A stretch of DNA of 64,000 nt from JAWAAW01 sp038884575 (GTDB lineage: Archaea; Nanobdellota; Nanobdellia; Woesearchaeales; ARS49). Shown here piece by piece: positions 16,362 to 24,269 of this stretch. A model generated the notes under the pieces. That model had not been told where the DNA came from, did not search any database, and was given only the letters and a program-made list of their open reading frames with translations. Location of the stretch: the NCBI GenBank assembly GCA_038884575.1, contig JAWABQ010000002.1, forward strand, positions 1 to 64,000, in the 5' to 3' direction. The position numbers and the translations under genes are program-made. Each line of letters opens with the position of its first letter. Within the stretch, counting starts at the first letter, position 1.

Positions 16362-18559
16362 TTATTGTATTCCTTCTCCACAGCATCCTTGATTAATTTT
16401 GCCTTCTTATCGCCAATACCTTCGACTTTTTTCAGGTCTTCTTCTGAGGCATTTACGATGTTTTTTACAGACTTGAAGTGTTCAAGAAGCTCTTTTGCAA
16501 GGTTCAAGCCCACATTTGGCAAACTGCTAACTATGAATTCCTGCTGTTCAGCAAGAGTCATTGCTTTTTTCTCTGCATGAGGCTGCCAGGTTTCTTTTTG
16601 CACTGCCTGCTCGCGCCTTGCAATCGCGACTAATTGCGCTGCTGTGTCTTTTGCGTCCTTTGTGTAAATTATCGGGATGCCATAACTCACTGCAATCGTG
16701 GCAAGCATTCCCCTGATTGCGTTCGGATGAATGTTCCTTACCTTGAACAAGTCCTGAGAGCCCTCAACAATAATCACAGGACGGTCATAATGCTGCTTTA
16801 TCTGCTTCAATTGCTCAAGGAGCCTGCCGTCAATAATTGACTGCGCAAAGTCCTCAACTGTCTTGAACTCAACAGCGCACCTCGGAGAGAGCACATAATC
16901 AGCAACCTGAAGCATTTCAAGCTTTAATGATACTCCAAGATTAACAAGCTCTTTCAGGACGCCGGAGCCTTTTTCGCGATAGTCAGCAAACACAATGGCT
17001 GGCTGTTCTGGCTTTTCATACTTCATCAACGGGTGCGCAAAGCGCCTTCCCAAATCCTTTCTCAAATCATCAAGGACCCTGTGCATTCTTTTTTCCTTGT
17101 GGTGCGCGCTCCACCTGTAGCCCTCATCCCTTGTGTTTTGAGCCATAAGGACAACAACACTGCCTTTTTCCTGCCTTCCTGTCCTTCCGCGGCGCTGTAT
17201 AGTCCTTATTGCAGAAGGAATTGGCTCGTAAAACACAACAAGGTCAACACAAGGAATGTCAAGGCCTTCCTCTGCAACACTGGTGCAAATCAAAACATTG
17301 TACAATCCGTCCTTGAACTGCTCAATCATCTCAATCTGCTTCTTCTGGCTGAGCCCTGTGTCGCCTTTTTTCGCCTGCCCGACAAAAATCGCAGGAACAA
17401 CACCCTGCGCTTTCTCAATCTCTTCCTTGATTTTTACTGCGCTGTCACGGAACTGGGTGAAAAGCAAAATTTTCGCTTTTTTGTTCTCTGAAACAGCCCT
17501 TGCGACAATTCCGCGGGCAACAGCAAGCTTTGGGTGCTCTATCTTTTCATCAACCAGTTTTTGCGCCTTGACAAAAGCAGTGCGGAAGTTCAAGTCCTTT
17601 GCAAGGTTCTTGACCGCCTTTACCTTGCTTGTCTCTGCCTCTGACATCAGTTTTTCAAGATACTTGTACAGGGCAGTGCTTCCCTGGCTTTCCAAAAGCT
17701 CCAATGCATGCTGGACTTTCATTGCCTCTGCTGCCAATGACAAAGCCCTCATTGTCTCAAAGCCGCGCTCACCAGCAGCAAGCCTTGCATGAAGCTCTGC
17801 CTGCAGACCAAGAAGCTCTTTTTTGCTGAAATAATCAACAGGCTTTGCAACCCCAAGCTCTCTCAAAGAGGCAAGCTTGCTCTTTATGCAGTTCTCGAGG
17901 TATTTCTTGACATCAAGGAATTCTGCCGGCAGAGGAACTTTTACCCATTGCACATCTGTTTCCTGCACGTAAGGGCGGACATCAGGGTCTGAATCTGTGC
18001 GGATTTCAACAGCCTCAATGAAAAGGTTCTTGCACACCTCCTCAATCTTCAAAACATCAGAGCCTGGAGACGCAGTCAAGGCAAGGATTCTGGGATATTT
18101 TGCCTTGGCATTGTACTGCTTTGCTATGAAATTATAGCTGTAATCGCCTGTTGCCCTGTGAGCCTCGTCAAACACGATTAATGAGACATCTGCCAGTGAG
18201 ATTTTGTCAGACATGATGTCATTTTCCAATCCCTGCGGTGTTGAAAAAACAACTTTTGCCTTCTGCCACATCTCATGCCTTTTTGCAGGCGCAACCTCGC
18301 CTGTGAACAATGCAAAGCCATCCTCGGGCAATTGGATATTCTGCCTGAAGGTCTGCAAGTGCTGTTCTGCCAAGGGCTTTGTGGGAGCCAGAAGAAGAAT
18401 TTTTGACAAAGGAAAATGCTGCAATCTTTGGGCTGCAAGCATAAATGCAATTGCAGTCTTGCCCATTCCTGTCGGAAGCACAACAAGGGTGTTCCTGGTT
18501 GCTGCTGTTGAAAGAATAGTTTCCTGATACAATCTCGGCTTGAACCCATTCACAAGCAT
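16358..18559 (-). CDS. hef: Hef-like helicase-nuclease (XPF/FANCM family) with variant nuclease motif
   Basis: 733-residue protein. The SF2 helicase has Walker A PTGMGKTAIA, DEAH in VFDEAHRATGDYSYN, motif V-like CTSVAEEGLDIP and motif VI QRRGRTGR. The ERCC4 nuclease domain lies at about 525-650 with FADYRE and VEFKTVEDF; canonical XPF/Hef has ERKxxxD, so the arginine is phenylalanine here while E, K and D remain. A helix-hairpin-helix pair ends the protein (LPNVGLNLAKELLEHF, VEGIGDKKAKLI). Hef acts on stalled replication forks. I chose ATG 18559, 26 bp from a TTTAAA box; ATG 18577 adds six residues. Confidence 0.92.
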   Translation of the reverse strand: MLVNGFKPRLYQETILSTAATRNTLVVLPTGMGKTAIAFMLAAQRLQHFPLSKILLLAPTKPLAEQHLQTFRQNIQLPEDGFALFTGEVAPAKRHEMWQKAKVVFSTPQGLENDIMSDKISLADVSLIVFDEAHRATGDYSYNFIAKQYNAKAKYPRILALTASPGSDVLKIEEVCKNLFIEAVEIRTDSDPDVRPYVQETDVQWVKVPLPAEFLDVKKYLENCIKSKLASLRELGVAKPVDYFSKKELLGLQAELHARLAAGERGFETMRALSLAAEAMKVQHALELLESQGSTALYKYLEKLMSEAETSKVKAVKNLAKDLNFRTAFVKAQKLVDEKIEHPKLAVARGIVARAVSENKKAKILLFTQFRDSAVKIKEEIEKAQGVVPAIFVGQAKKGDTGLSQKKQIEMIEQFKDGLYNVLICTSVAEEGLDIPCVDLVVFYEPIPSAIRTIQRRGRTGRQEKGSVVVLMAQNTRDEGYRWSAHHKEKRMHRVLDDLRKDLGRRFAHPLMKYEKPEQPAIVFADYREKGSGVLKELVNLGVSLKLEMLQVADYVLSPRCAVEFKTVEDFAQSIIDGRLLEQLKQIKQHYDRPVIIVEGSQDLFKVRNIHPNAIRGMLATIAVSYGIPIIYTKDAKDTAAQLVAIARREQAVQKETWQPHAEKKAMTLAEQQEFIVSSLPNVGLNLAKELLEHFKSVKNIVNASEEDLKKVEGIGDKKAKLIKDAVEKEYNN

Positions 18560-18621
18560 GGCAAAAACAGCAGGCATTTCTGTTTAAAAGCCTTACGCGG
18601 GCATTTTAGAGTGTCCAGTGG

Positions 18622-18954
18622 TTATGTGCTTCTAATCCACTTTTCCTTATGGACAACATAGCTTAGGAGGATGCCAATAACATAAAGTATCACAATCACG
18701 CGCCTGTCTGTGTTGATGCTCCCTATTATTATCCCGAGCAGTACGGCAAGGGTGACTATTGATATGTAAAGCGTGTTCATGTGCTTCTTTATCCTTGTGT
18801 ACCAGAACCTTCCAAGTATTGCGCCGATAAGGAAGGCAACAGCATATGCAGTGCCGACATAAGCGCCCCTTGCTGAAAGATAGAACGCAATTATCAGAAA
18901 TGCGCCTGCCACGTATTCAACCCAGAATGACTCCCATTGTGCTTTTTTGTCCAT
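18622..18954 (-). CDS. Small integral membrane protein, unknown function
   Basis: 110 residues, almost wholly hydrophobic with about four membrane helices (around residues 14-28, 34-50, 60-79 and 84-100) and positively charged loops (YTRIKKHMN). I recognise no family. The ATG overlaps the stop of the upstream M50-like gene as TAATG, so the two are translated as a unit and may work together in the membrane. Confidence 0.7.
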   Translation of the reverse strand: MDKKAQWESFWVEYVAGAFLIIAFYLSARGAYVGTAYAVAFLIGAILGRFWYTRIKKHMNTLYISIVTLAVLLGIIIGSINTDRRVIVILYVIGILLSYVVHKEKWIRST

Positions 18955-19685
18955 TATTTCACCAGCGCGTCAAATGCAAGCCAGCACAAAAAGCCAATTA
19001 CCAGCGCAAGCATTATGCTCCACAGCAGGCTGATGTGCGCAATCAAATAAAGTATGAGGAATGCGAGCATTGCAAATATTGCGAACACAAAAACAAACCC
19101 GTAAATCCTTGAAGCCGCAAAAACATGCACTCCGTCCAAAGGGGGAATTGGGATGATGCAGTAAAGGGCAAACAAGAGGCTGAACTCAAAAAGCCCTGCA
19201 AACAATGCAGGGGCGGCAAGCTGGAGCAAAAAGCCGATTACAACTGCAGCTACAGGGCCTGAGAATGCAACACGCCCTATCGGGAAAAGGCTTGGACCAT
19301 ACCTGTGCTCTCCAAGCCGATGCACTGCAAGAAAATGCGCCTGCATTGCACTCGCTGCCAGTATTATCACCTTGCCGTTGGAGAGCAACACGCCAAGCAC
19401 CCCTGCAAGCAGCCCTGCCCACCAAATCCTGTGCTCAATGCGGTAGCCAAAGAAAATGCCGTACAGGCGCTGGGCAGAATGGTGAACGAACACAACAATT
19501 GCGACCATTATTACTGCAACAAGGAAGTTCTTAATCCCTGCTGCAAATTCAAACCTTGTTTCGCCCCACTGCGTAAAAGACCAGAAGAACGCAAAAGCAA
19601 GCACCATTACAATGAAATTGTTCCACTCAGTCTTTGAGAAAGGAAAATACCTTTTGACCTTATCCTTGTAATTCGCCCAGGACAT
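18954..19685 (-). CDS. M50 (site-2 protease)-like membrane protein without the HExxH motif
   Basis: 243-residue polytopic protein. The second site-2-protease signature is kept as IIPIPPLDGVHVF (residues about 188-200), where the aspartate normally completes the zinc site. At the place of the first motif (about residue 68) the sequence reads VFVHHSAQRLYG, so HExxH is HHxxQ and the catalytic glutamate and second histidine are gone. It resembles archaeal M50 proteins in layout (about seven hydrophobic segments). It is probably proteolytically inactive or uses another residue set. A TATA box near 19714 gives a start almost at the ATG. Confidence 0.65.
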   Translation of the reverse strand: MSWANYKDKVKRYFPFSKTEWNNFIVMVLAFAFFWSFTQWGETRFEFAAGIKNFLVAVIMVAIVVFVHHSAQRLYGIFFGYRIEHRIWWAGLLAGVLGVLLSNGKVIILAASAMQAHFLAVHRLGEHRYGPSLFPIGRVAFSGPVAAVVIGFLLQLAAPALFAGLFEFSLLFALYCIIPIPPLDGVHVFAASRIYGFVFVFAIFAMLAFLILYLIAHISLLWSIMLALVIGFLCWLAFDALVK

Positions 19686-19752
19686 GCTGTGGGTTTCTTT
19701 TTATTAAGTATATAAATTATGCTAGTTGCGCACAGCGATAAAGACACTCGCT

Positions 19753-19797
19753 CCGAGTTCGGCTCTCCACAAGCTCGAGCCTCACTCAGTCGCTCGG
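19753..19797. repeat. GC-rich nested palindrome at the 3' end of the TraB-family gene
   Basis: Two nested stems are visible: CCGAG (19753-19757) with CTCGG (19793-19797), and GGCTC (19761-19765) with GAGCC (19777-19781). The stop codon of the TraB-like gene (19782-19784) lies inside, so the element contributes the last residues (FRATE). It may be a transcription terminator or a small inserted palindrome like those at 203-296, 21334-21365 and 38463-38520. Confidence 0.55.
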
Positions 19798-20486
19798 AAA
19801 GCAACAGAATTATATTTTCGAAGTTCTTCCCTGACAAGCTGAATAAGCTCTTTTTCGTGGCCTGCGCCGACAACAGCAACAATTCTCTTATCAGGATTGT
19901 TTGCCATGAGGTATGCAAGGTTTTTTGCCATCACATGGTTGCGCTCTGTCACAAGGACCCTGTACATATTCGGGTAGCGCTTCTTGACCTGCCTTATCAT
20001 CCTGCCTATTAATTTCTGGCTTGGCACAGTGCTAAGGTCAAAATCAAACTCGCTCTTCCTGAGGATTAGCCCTTTGATAACATCAACGAACAAATTCCAT
20101 TTTTCCTTCCAGCTCATTGCCTGCGAGAAGCGCTTGAGGGTTATTTCAATGTCCTGGTCAACAAGCGCAATTGGAATGTTCAGCGCTTTTGCAGCCCTTA
20201 CAGCCTGCATCATCTCTGCGCCAGGCTTCATCCCTACTTTTTCACCAAGCTTTTTCTCAACCCAGGCGCCAATGATGCTGAAAAGCCAGCCCTTGAAGCC
20301 AATCCGCCTTATGTCCTTCCAGCCAAGCCCTTTCTTTTGCGGGTGAAGCAGGGCATAAAGGCGCTTCCTATCAAGCTCCAAAGCGACAACTGCAGGCTTC
20401 TCATCCTGTATTGCGCTGGCCACTTCTGCCACGCTCTCTGCAGCTATGTGCGATGTGCCAATGAGCGAAAGGTTGCGGTAATGCAT
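19782..20486 (-). CDS. TraB/PrgY (GumN-related) family protein
   Basis: 234 residues. The family's conserved elements are present: LIGTSHIAAESV at the N-terminus, VVALELDRKRLYALL, a LVTERNHVMAKNL with the ER and N-H pair, and VVGAGHEKEL near the C-terminus. These proteins share a fold with TIKI/PrgY and are suspected metallohydrolases acting on peptides; the substrate is not known. The ATG at 20486 is 26 bp from a TTTAAA box at 20509-20514, indicating a leaderless mRNA; ATG 20492 is possible. No C-terminal membrane helices are seen, unlike many archaeal members. Confidence 0.82.
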   Translation of the reverse strand: MHYRNLSLIGTSHIAAESVAEVASAIQDEKPAVVALELDRKRLYALLHPQKKGLGWKDIRRIGFKGWLFSIIGAWVEKKLGEKVGMKPGAEMMQAVRAAKALNIPIALVDQDIEITLKRFSQAMSWKEKWNLFVDVIKGLILRKSEFDFDLSTVPSQKLIGRMIRQVKKRYPNMYRVLVTERNHVMAKNLAYLMANNPDKRIVAVVGAGHEKELIQLVREELRKYNSVAFRATE

Positions 20487-20517
20487 GGTCATTGCAAGAA
20501 ATGCACTGTTTAAATAT

Positions 20518-20820
20518 CTACCCTGCGCGGTACTTGAACTCGCTAAGCGTTATTTTGATAAGCTCACGCAAATACTTTATCCTGTCAAGCACTGCCACGT
20601 CCTGGGTCTGGGTGCCAAGGTTGTCAAGCATTTCTGAAATCCTGATAAGCTCGTGAGGATTGTTCCTGAGCCCTGCCACGGTGAAGCTCTCAATGGTTTG
20701 GATGTATGCAAGTATTGTTTCAGGGTCTGCAGAGCGCCTTTCAAGGAGAAGCTTCTTGATTTCATACAGGCAGGCAAGCACCCTGTCGACAAGGGTCCTG
20801 CGCGAAGTAACTTCAGACAT
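20518..20820 (-). CDS. Small helical protein, unknown function
   Basis: 100 residues (MSEVTSRRTLVDRVLACLYE at the start), predicted all-helical, with a charged C-terminus (RIKYLRELIKITLSEFKYRAG). No family recognised. The ATG at 20820 is 26 bp from an AATAAA/TTTATT box centred near 20846, which decides the start over upstream in-frame ATGs at 20826 and 20853. It lies head to head with the PRC-barrel gene and has its own promoter. Confidence 0.65.
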   Translation of the reverse strand: MSEVTSRRTLVDRVLACLYEIKKLLLERRSADPETILAYIQTIESFTVAGLRNNPHELIRISEMLDNLGTQTQDVAVLDRIKYLRELIKITLSEFKYRAG

Positions 20821-20930
20821 AAGCATTTGTTTGCATAATGGGTTAATAAACATTCCTTTATGCCCAACACAAAATTTATATAGCTGTGACGCTCCAGAGT
20901 GACACTACTGCTCAAGAGGGAGGATGAATC

Positions 20931-21224
20931 ATGCTGAAAATGAAGAAAATCTCGGACACTTTTGACATGAAAGTTTTTACTGACACAGGCGATTATTTCG
21001 GAGACATCGAGGAAGCGCTCCTTACGCAAAGCAAGGTTTATGGCTGGCGTGTCCGCGCCACAAAAAACTCATTCCTGAGCAAGGTGCTTGGCTCTGCAAA
21101 AGGGGTTGTCGTGCCGCACCAGCTTGTGAAGGCAATGGGCGACATAATGATAATCAGCAAGGCGGCAGTCCCTGCATACAGCGAGGAAGGCGAGGAAGAA
21201 TCAGCACCTGCAGAAGCTGCCTAA
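20931..21224 (+). CDS. PRC-barrel domain protein
   Basis: 97 residues. The first 85 fit a PRC-barrel: MKVFTDTGDYFGDIEEALL and VVVPHQLVKAMGDIMIISKAA, followed by an acidic tail (YSEEGEEESAPAEA). In archaea PRC-barrel proteins are linked to RNA metabolism and cell division, but function here is open. A TATA box (TTTATATA, 20875-20882) and a strong Shine-Dalgarno GAGGGAGG at 20916-20923 suggest high expression. Confidence 0.8.
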   Translation: MLKMKKISDTFDMKVFTDTGDYFGDIEEALLTQSKVYGWRVRATKNSFLSKVLGSAKGVVVPHQLVKAMGDIMIISKAAVPAYSEEGEEESAPAEAA

Positions 21225-21263
21225 AGGTTTTTATTTAGCACTTGTTCTTTGTCTTTTCATTAT

Positions 21264-21334
21264 ACGGCGCTGGTCTAGTGGTATGACCTGAGCTTCCCAA
21301 GCTCATGGTGCGGGTTCGATTCCCGCGCGCCGTA
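21264..21334 (+). tRNA. tRNA-Gly (CCC)
   Basis: Cloverleaf: acceptor ACGGCGC (21264-21270) with GCGCCGT (21327-21333), anticodon stem TGAGC/GCTCA with loop TTCCCAA giving anticodon CCC, T arm GCGGG-TTCGATT-CCCGC. The first pair is A-U rather than the common G-C. No intron. The last ten bases are repeated about 24 bp downstream (see next entry). Confidence 0.92.
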
Positions 21335-21365
21335 TTCTGGCGCTGCGCCCGCGCCGTATCAGAAT
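21326..21365. repeat. Palindrome with partial copy of the tRNA-Gly 3' end
   Basis: CGCGCCGTAT at 21326-21335 (tRNA end) recurs at 21350-21359. The segment also forms an inverted repeat, ATTCTG 21334-21339 with CAGAAT 21360-21365, enclosing a GCGC-rich inner stem. It could terminate both the tRNA and the convergent gene ending at 21365. The pattern (3' end copied beyond a short GC-rich insert) is like that after secY and tRNA-His. Confidence 0.5.
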
Positions 21366-21796
21366 TATTCCTTCCAAGGCTCAACTGTTGCATAGAGGCT
21401 TTCTATGCCTTTTCTCAATGCTTTTCTTTCTGTGATTTTGTCATGGGTCGCAGGCAGGATTATCCAGCGCTTGTCCAAAGACGAATTCGGATTTACAAAA
21501 TAGACAGACAGATGGGGGTATTTTACCAGTTCTTGCCAGTTGCTTATGAGAAATTCTGCATTCTCCTTTGTGTTTGCCGTGACAAGTACAATGTGCTTGT
21601 CTTTCAGGGAATCAAGCCTGCTGAGGTCAGAAAGCTCTGGCTGTATTATTACGTACTGGTTCTTCAGCGCGCCCTCAATAAATACATCAGCATTTTCAGA
21701 GTCGCTTTTTATTGACTTTATGTGCTGGGTGATTACATCGCGGCTTTTCATGTACCCAACAATCCATTCCTTGAGAACTTCCTTTGTGCCTGCCAT
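21365..21796 (-). CDS. Conserved-looking protein of unknown function
   Basis: 143 residues, mixed alpha/beta, starting MAGTKEVLKEWIVGYMKSRD. The central part (KNQYVIIQPELSDLSRLD, KHIVLVTANTKENAEFLISN, LSVYFVNPNSSLDKRWIILP) reads like a Rossmann-type or restriction-endonuclease-like fold, but no signature is clear enough to name. The ATG at 21796 lies 26 bp from a TATA box at about 21818-21825, so a longer in-frame start at 21853 is rejected. Confidence 0.65.
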   Translation of the reverse strand: MAGTKEVLKEWIVGYMKSRDVITQHIKSIKSDSENADVFIEGALKNQYVIIQPELSDLSRLDSLKDKHIVLVTANTKENAEFLISNWQELVKYPHLSVYFVNPNSSLDKRWIILPATHDKITERKALRKGIESLYATVEPWKE

Positions 21797-21852
21797 ATCC
21801 TGCCTTTTTGAGCCCAAATATAAAAACATTTCTAGTATACGGAATGGTAACA

Positions 21853-21860
21853 TTTATATA
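21853..21860 (+). promoter_or_regulatory. TATA box of the TPR-like/B-box operon
   Basis: TTTATATA at 21853-21860 predicts transcription start near 21883. That places the start within two bases of an ATG at 21885 that opens a 24-codon reading frame, upstream of the TPR-like gene at 21975. Confidence 0.55.
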
Positions 21861-21884
21861 TTAGTATAATAGTGATAAATATCC

Positions 21885-21959
21885 ATGAGCGCGGGCAGCG
21901 CAGACATAATCTGCTGGTCCACGCTCACAATGTTCGCGCGGGAAAAAGAGGTAATATAG
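21885..21959 (+). CDS. Candidate leaderless small ORF (leader peptide)
   Basis: ATG at 21885 to TAG at 21959, 24 residues (MSAGSADIICWSTLTMFARE, then KEVI). It begins at the predicted 5' end of the mRNA and ends 15 nt before the ATG of the TPR-like gene, which has its own GAGGTG site in the gap. It could be a translated leader peptide or chance. No homology can be judged at this length. Confidence 0.35.
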   Translation: MSAGSADIICWSTLTMFAREKEVI

Positions 21960-21974
21960 AGAGGTGCAGAGGGT

Positions 21975-22721
21975 ATGAGCGAAGAATTGCTGATGCGCAA
22001 GGTTGTTTCTAACCTGGTTGAGCAGACCAATGGTGTAAGGCAGTCAGAGACGGTATCAAACGCGGACAACTTCAAGAAAATACTGCCCACGCTGCTTGAG
22101 AAAGGCCTGGACAACATCAACCTGTCCATGTTCAACGAGGTGACAAGAAGGCATGTCCTTAATGTCCTTGGTGACGAATACCAGCGCAAAGGCAAGCTCA
22201 ATGATGCAGTAAAGGCGTTCATACTCGCAGGAAACAAGCTGAAGCTGACAGAAATCGGAGAGGACTATGAGCGCGTCGGGCTGTTCGGCAATGCTGTTGA
22301 CTGCTACAACCTTGCCGACAACCATGCAAAGCTGCTCAGGCTTGGAAACAAGTGCCTTGAGGATGGAAGGCTTGGTGATGCAATCAAGGCATTCAGGGCA
22401 ATAAATAATTCCGAGCGCCTGCTTAAGGTCGGAGACGACTGCCTTGCGCGCGGAAAATGGGACCACGCAATAGAGGTCTTCACAGCGGTCAGGAACCCTG
22501 CAAAGCTTGTCACGGTCGGAGACAAATGCGTCCAAGAAAACCAGCTAGGATACGCTCTCAAGGCATACGAGCTTGCAAATGACAAGGAAAAGCTCTCGTC
22601 GCTCGGCGATACCTGCCTGAGGGAAAACCTTTTCACAATGGCACTGCAGGCATACAAGCTTTCCGGCAATGAGATGATGGTGCAATTCATAAAGGAAAAC
22701 TTTTCACACAAGATAGGGTGA
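21975..22721 (+). CDS. TPR-like tandem-repeat protein
   Basis: 248 residues. After a helical N-terminus of about 60 residues, some six repeats of 30-32 residues follow with the shared pattern L-xx-(I/L/V)-GD-x-C/Y-xx-xG-x(5)-A-x-x-A-(F/Y)-xx-A-x-N-xx-K-L, e.g. KLLRLGNKCLEDGRLGDAIK and KLVTVGDKCVQENQLGYALK. These are TPR/Sel1-like helix pairs but shorter than the 34-residue TPR. Likely a protein-binding scaffold. It heads an operon with a B-box zinc protein (4-nt gap) and a coiled-coil protein. Confidence 0.75.
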   Translation: MSEELLMRKVVSNLVEQTNGVRQSETVSNADNFKKILPTLLEKGLDNINLSMFNEVTRRHVLNVLGDEYQRKGKLNDAVKAFILAGNKLKLTEIGEDYERVGLFGNAVDCYNLADNHAKLLRLGNKCLEDGRLGDAIKAFRAINNSERLLKVGDDCLARGKWDHAIEVFTAVRNPAKLVTVGDKCVQENQLGYALKAYELANDKEKLSSLGDTCLRENLFTMALQAYKLSGNEMMVQFIKENFSHKIG

Positions 22722-22725
22722 AGAA

Positions 22726-22998
22726 ATGAGATGCAACACACACAGGAAGGAGTTTGAAGGTGCTTGCAACTGGTGCGGCAAAAAGCTCTGCCCGATGTGC
22801 ATAGCAAAGCAGGAAGGAAGGAAATACTACTGCGAGGCATGCGCTGTCGCACTTGTCCCGTTCAAGCGGGAAAGGCTTCCGGCAGTCGAAATAACAAGGA
22901 AGCCAGAGATGCCTGTGGCGACAGGACAGCAGGAAACCGAGCCAGAAGTCAAGAGAAGATTTGTGCTCGGCAAGGACGGCTATTTTGAACTCAAGTGA
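22726..22998 (+). CDS. B-box-type zinc finger protein
   Basis: 90 residues. Cysteines and histidines are spaced as in a B-box: C3-x-x-H6, C14-x-x-C17, C22-x-x-C25, C36-x-x-C39 (RCNTH, CNWCGKKLCPMC, YYCEAC). The C-terminal 45 residues are basic and then end VKRRFVLGKDGYFELK. Lies 4 nt after the repeat protein and shares its last bases with the next gene's Shine-Dalgarno region, so it is part of the operon. Partner-binding function is inferred; none is shown. Confidence 0.75.
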   Translation: MRCNTHRKEFEGACNWCGKKLCPMCIAKQEGRKYYCEACAVALVPFKRERLPAVEITRKPEMPVATGQQETEPEVKRRFVLGKDGYFELK

Positions 22999-23009
22999 GG
23001 AATGATGAC

Positions 23010-23468
23010 ATGGATGTAGAAAAATTACGCAGAATCAATATGCTAAGCTCAGAGCTGAAAAAACACGGAATGGCAGAATCATCCCAGGATGCTTACACGC
23101 AGGCGCAGCAAATGATACAAGTTATACCAAAAGACAGCGCACAAGAGTCGCAGGAAAGTATAATCGTAGAAACAGCGCCTGCTTATGATCCTTTGGCATC
23201 AAAGCAGTTCCAGCTGGAAATCGAGAAAATGCAGAAAGAGTTTTCCGGAGAGCTTGACGTGCTCAGGAATGCAATGAATCAGCTCATAACAGAAGTGAAC
23301 TCCTTGCGTGAAGAGCTCAGCAAGGTGCAGACAGCACAGCCTCCAAAGCAGAAGGAAAAGCAGGCTGAGCTCAGGACCGAGGCAAAAGTCTCGCACCCAA
23401 GGCAGGGAGACTGGAAGCCAGGCGACGTGGACATACAAAAGATGTTCTACTACGGCACAAAAAAGTGA
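23010..23468 (+). CDS. Coiled-coil protein, unknown function
   Basis: 152 residues. The central part (QFQLEIEKMQKEFSGELDVL through NQLITEVNSLREELSKVQ) is a clear heptad coiled coil; both flanks are polar and low-complexity, and the C-terminus ends DVDIQKMFYYGTKK. I chose ATG 23010, nine bases after GAGG at 22997-23000; a GTG at 22995 overlapping the B-box gene stop is the alternative. Third gene of the operon, convergent with PCNA and separated by 2 nt. Confidence 0.7.
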   Translation: MDVEKLRRINMLSSELKKHGMAESSQDAYTQAQQMIQVIPKDSAQESQESIIVETAPAYDPLASKQFQLEIEKMQKEFSGELDVLRNAMNQLITEVNSLREELSKVQTAQPPKQKEKQAELRTEAKVSHPRQGDWKPGDVDIQKMFYYGTKK

Positions 23469-23470
23469 GC

Positions 23471-24217
23471 TCAGTCGTTCTCAACGCGTGGAGCCAGGAT
23501 AAAGCTCAGTAAAAGCTTGTCAACAACCTTGTATTCAAGCTTCAACGGATAATCCTGGTTGAAGTTGACGCTTACCGTGTCAGTGAGCTTGCCTGCCTGA
23601 ATCATCTTCTTCAGGTATTCGATTGAGTACTTTGCCTTGACCTTTGCCTGGCTCTCTGTGGTGACCTTTGTGTCACTGCCGTGAGCCATCTCAATATGCG
23701 CCTTGCTCAGGTCGCCCTCTGCAGAGACAGAGAACTTGTTCGGCTCTGCTGCAAAAGTCACTGATTCAGCCACAATGTCAGCATCCTCGATTGCCTCGTT
23801 AAGCACTGTCGAGCTTGTCTGGACGCTGACAGGGAAAGTCAGGCTGGGAACCCTCTGCTCCTTTTCCTCAATGTCAATTATCGGCAGTGAGAAAGTGCGT
23901 ATTGTGCTGCCCTTCAGGGTTATCTGGAGCTTGTTCTCGTCAGTAACCTGCAGGGTAAGAATGTCATTTGCCTTTGCCCTCCTCAAGACCTGCTTGAGGT
24001 TTGCAAGGTTTATTGCGAGTTCTGTCTCTTTTGGAACATCATATTCTGTGAAAGCGCTTGACAGCAGCTTGTAAACAACCATTGCCACGTTGGCAGGATC
24101 CATTGCGACCATTTCAAGGCCGTCCCTTGAGATCTTAAAGCGCGCTTCGTTGACCAGGTCGGAAATGACAGCTATGCTGTCCTTGAGATATGTTGGATCT
24201 GCCAAAACAAGTTTCAT
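23471..24217 (-). CDS. pcn: DNA polymerase sliding clamp PCNA
   Basis: 248 residues, the normal length. Typical clamp features: FKISRDGLEMVAMDPANVAM near the N-terminus, the interdomain-connector region (LPIIDIEEKEQRVPSLTFP), and the C-terminal LLSFILAPRVEND, giving the LAPR(V/I)E-type tail. It tethers polymerase, ligase and nucleases including Hef to DNA. TATA box near 24256-24263 and a GAGGGGGA site before the ATG. Confidence 0.97.
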   Translation of the reverse strand: MKLVLADPTYLKDSIAVISDLVNEARFKISRDGLEMVAMDPANVAMVVYKLLSSAFTEYDVPKETELAINLANLKQVLRRAKANDILTLQVTDENKLQITLKGSTIRTFSLPIIDIEEKEQRVPSLTFPVSVQTSSTVLNEAIEDADIVAESVTFAAEPNKFSVSAEGDLSKAHIEMAHGSDTKVTTESQAKVKAKYSIEYLKKMIQAGKLTDTVSVNFNQDYPLKLEYKVVDKLLLSFILAPRVEND

Positions 24218-24269
24218 ATGCTCCCCCTCACTCCTGCGGAATAGTTAAACCTATATAAAGATTATTGTT

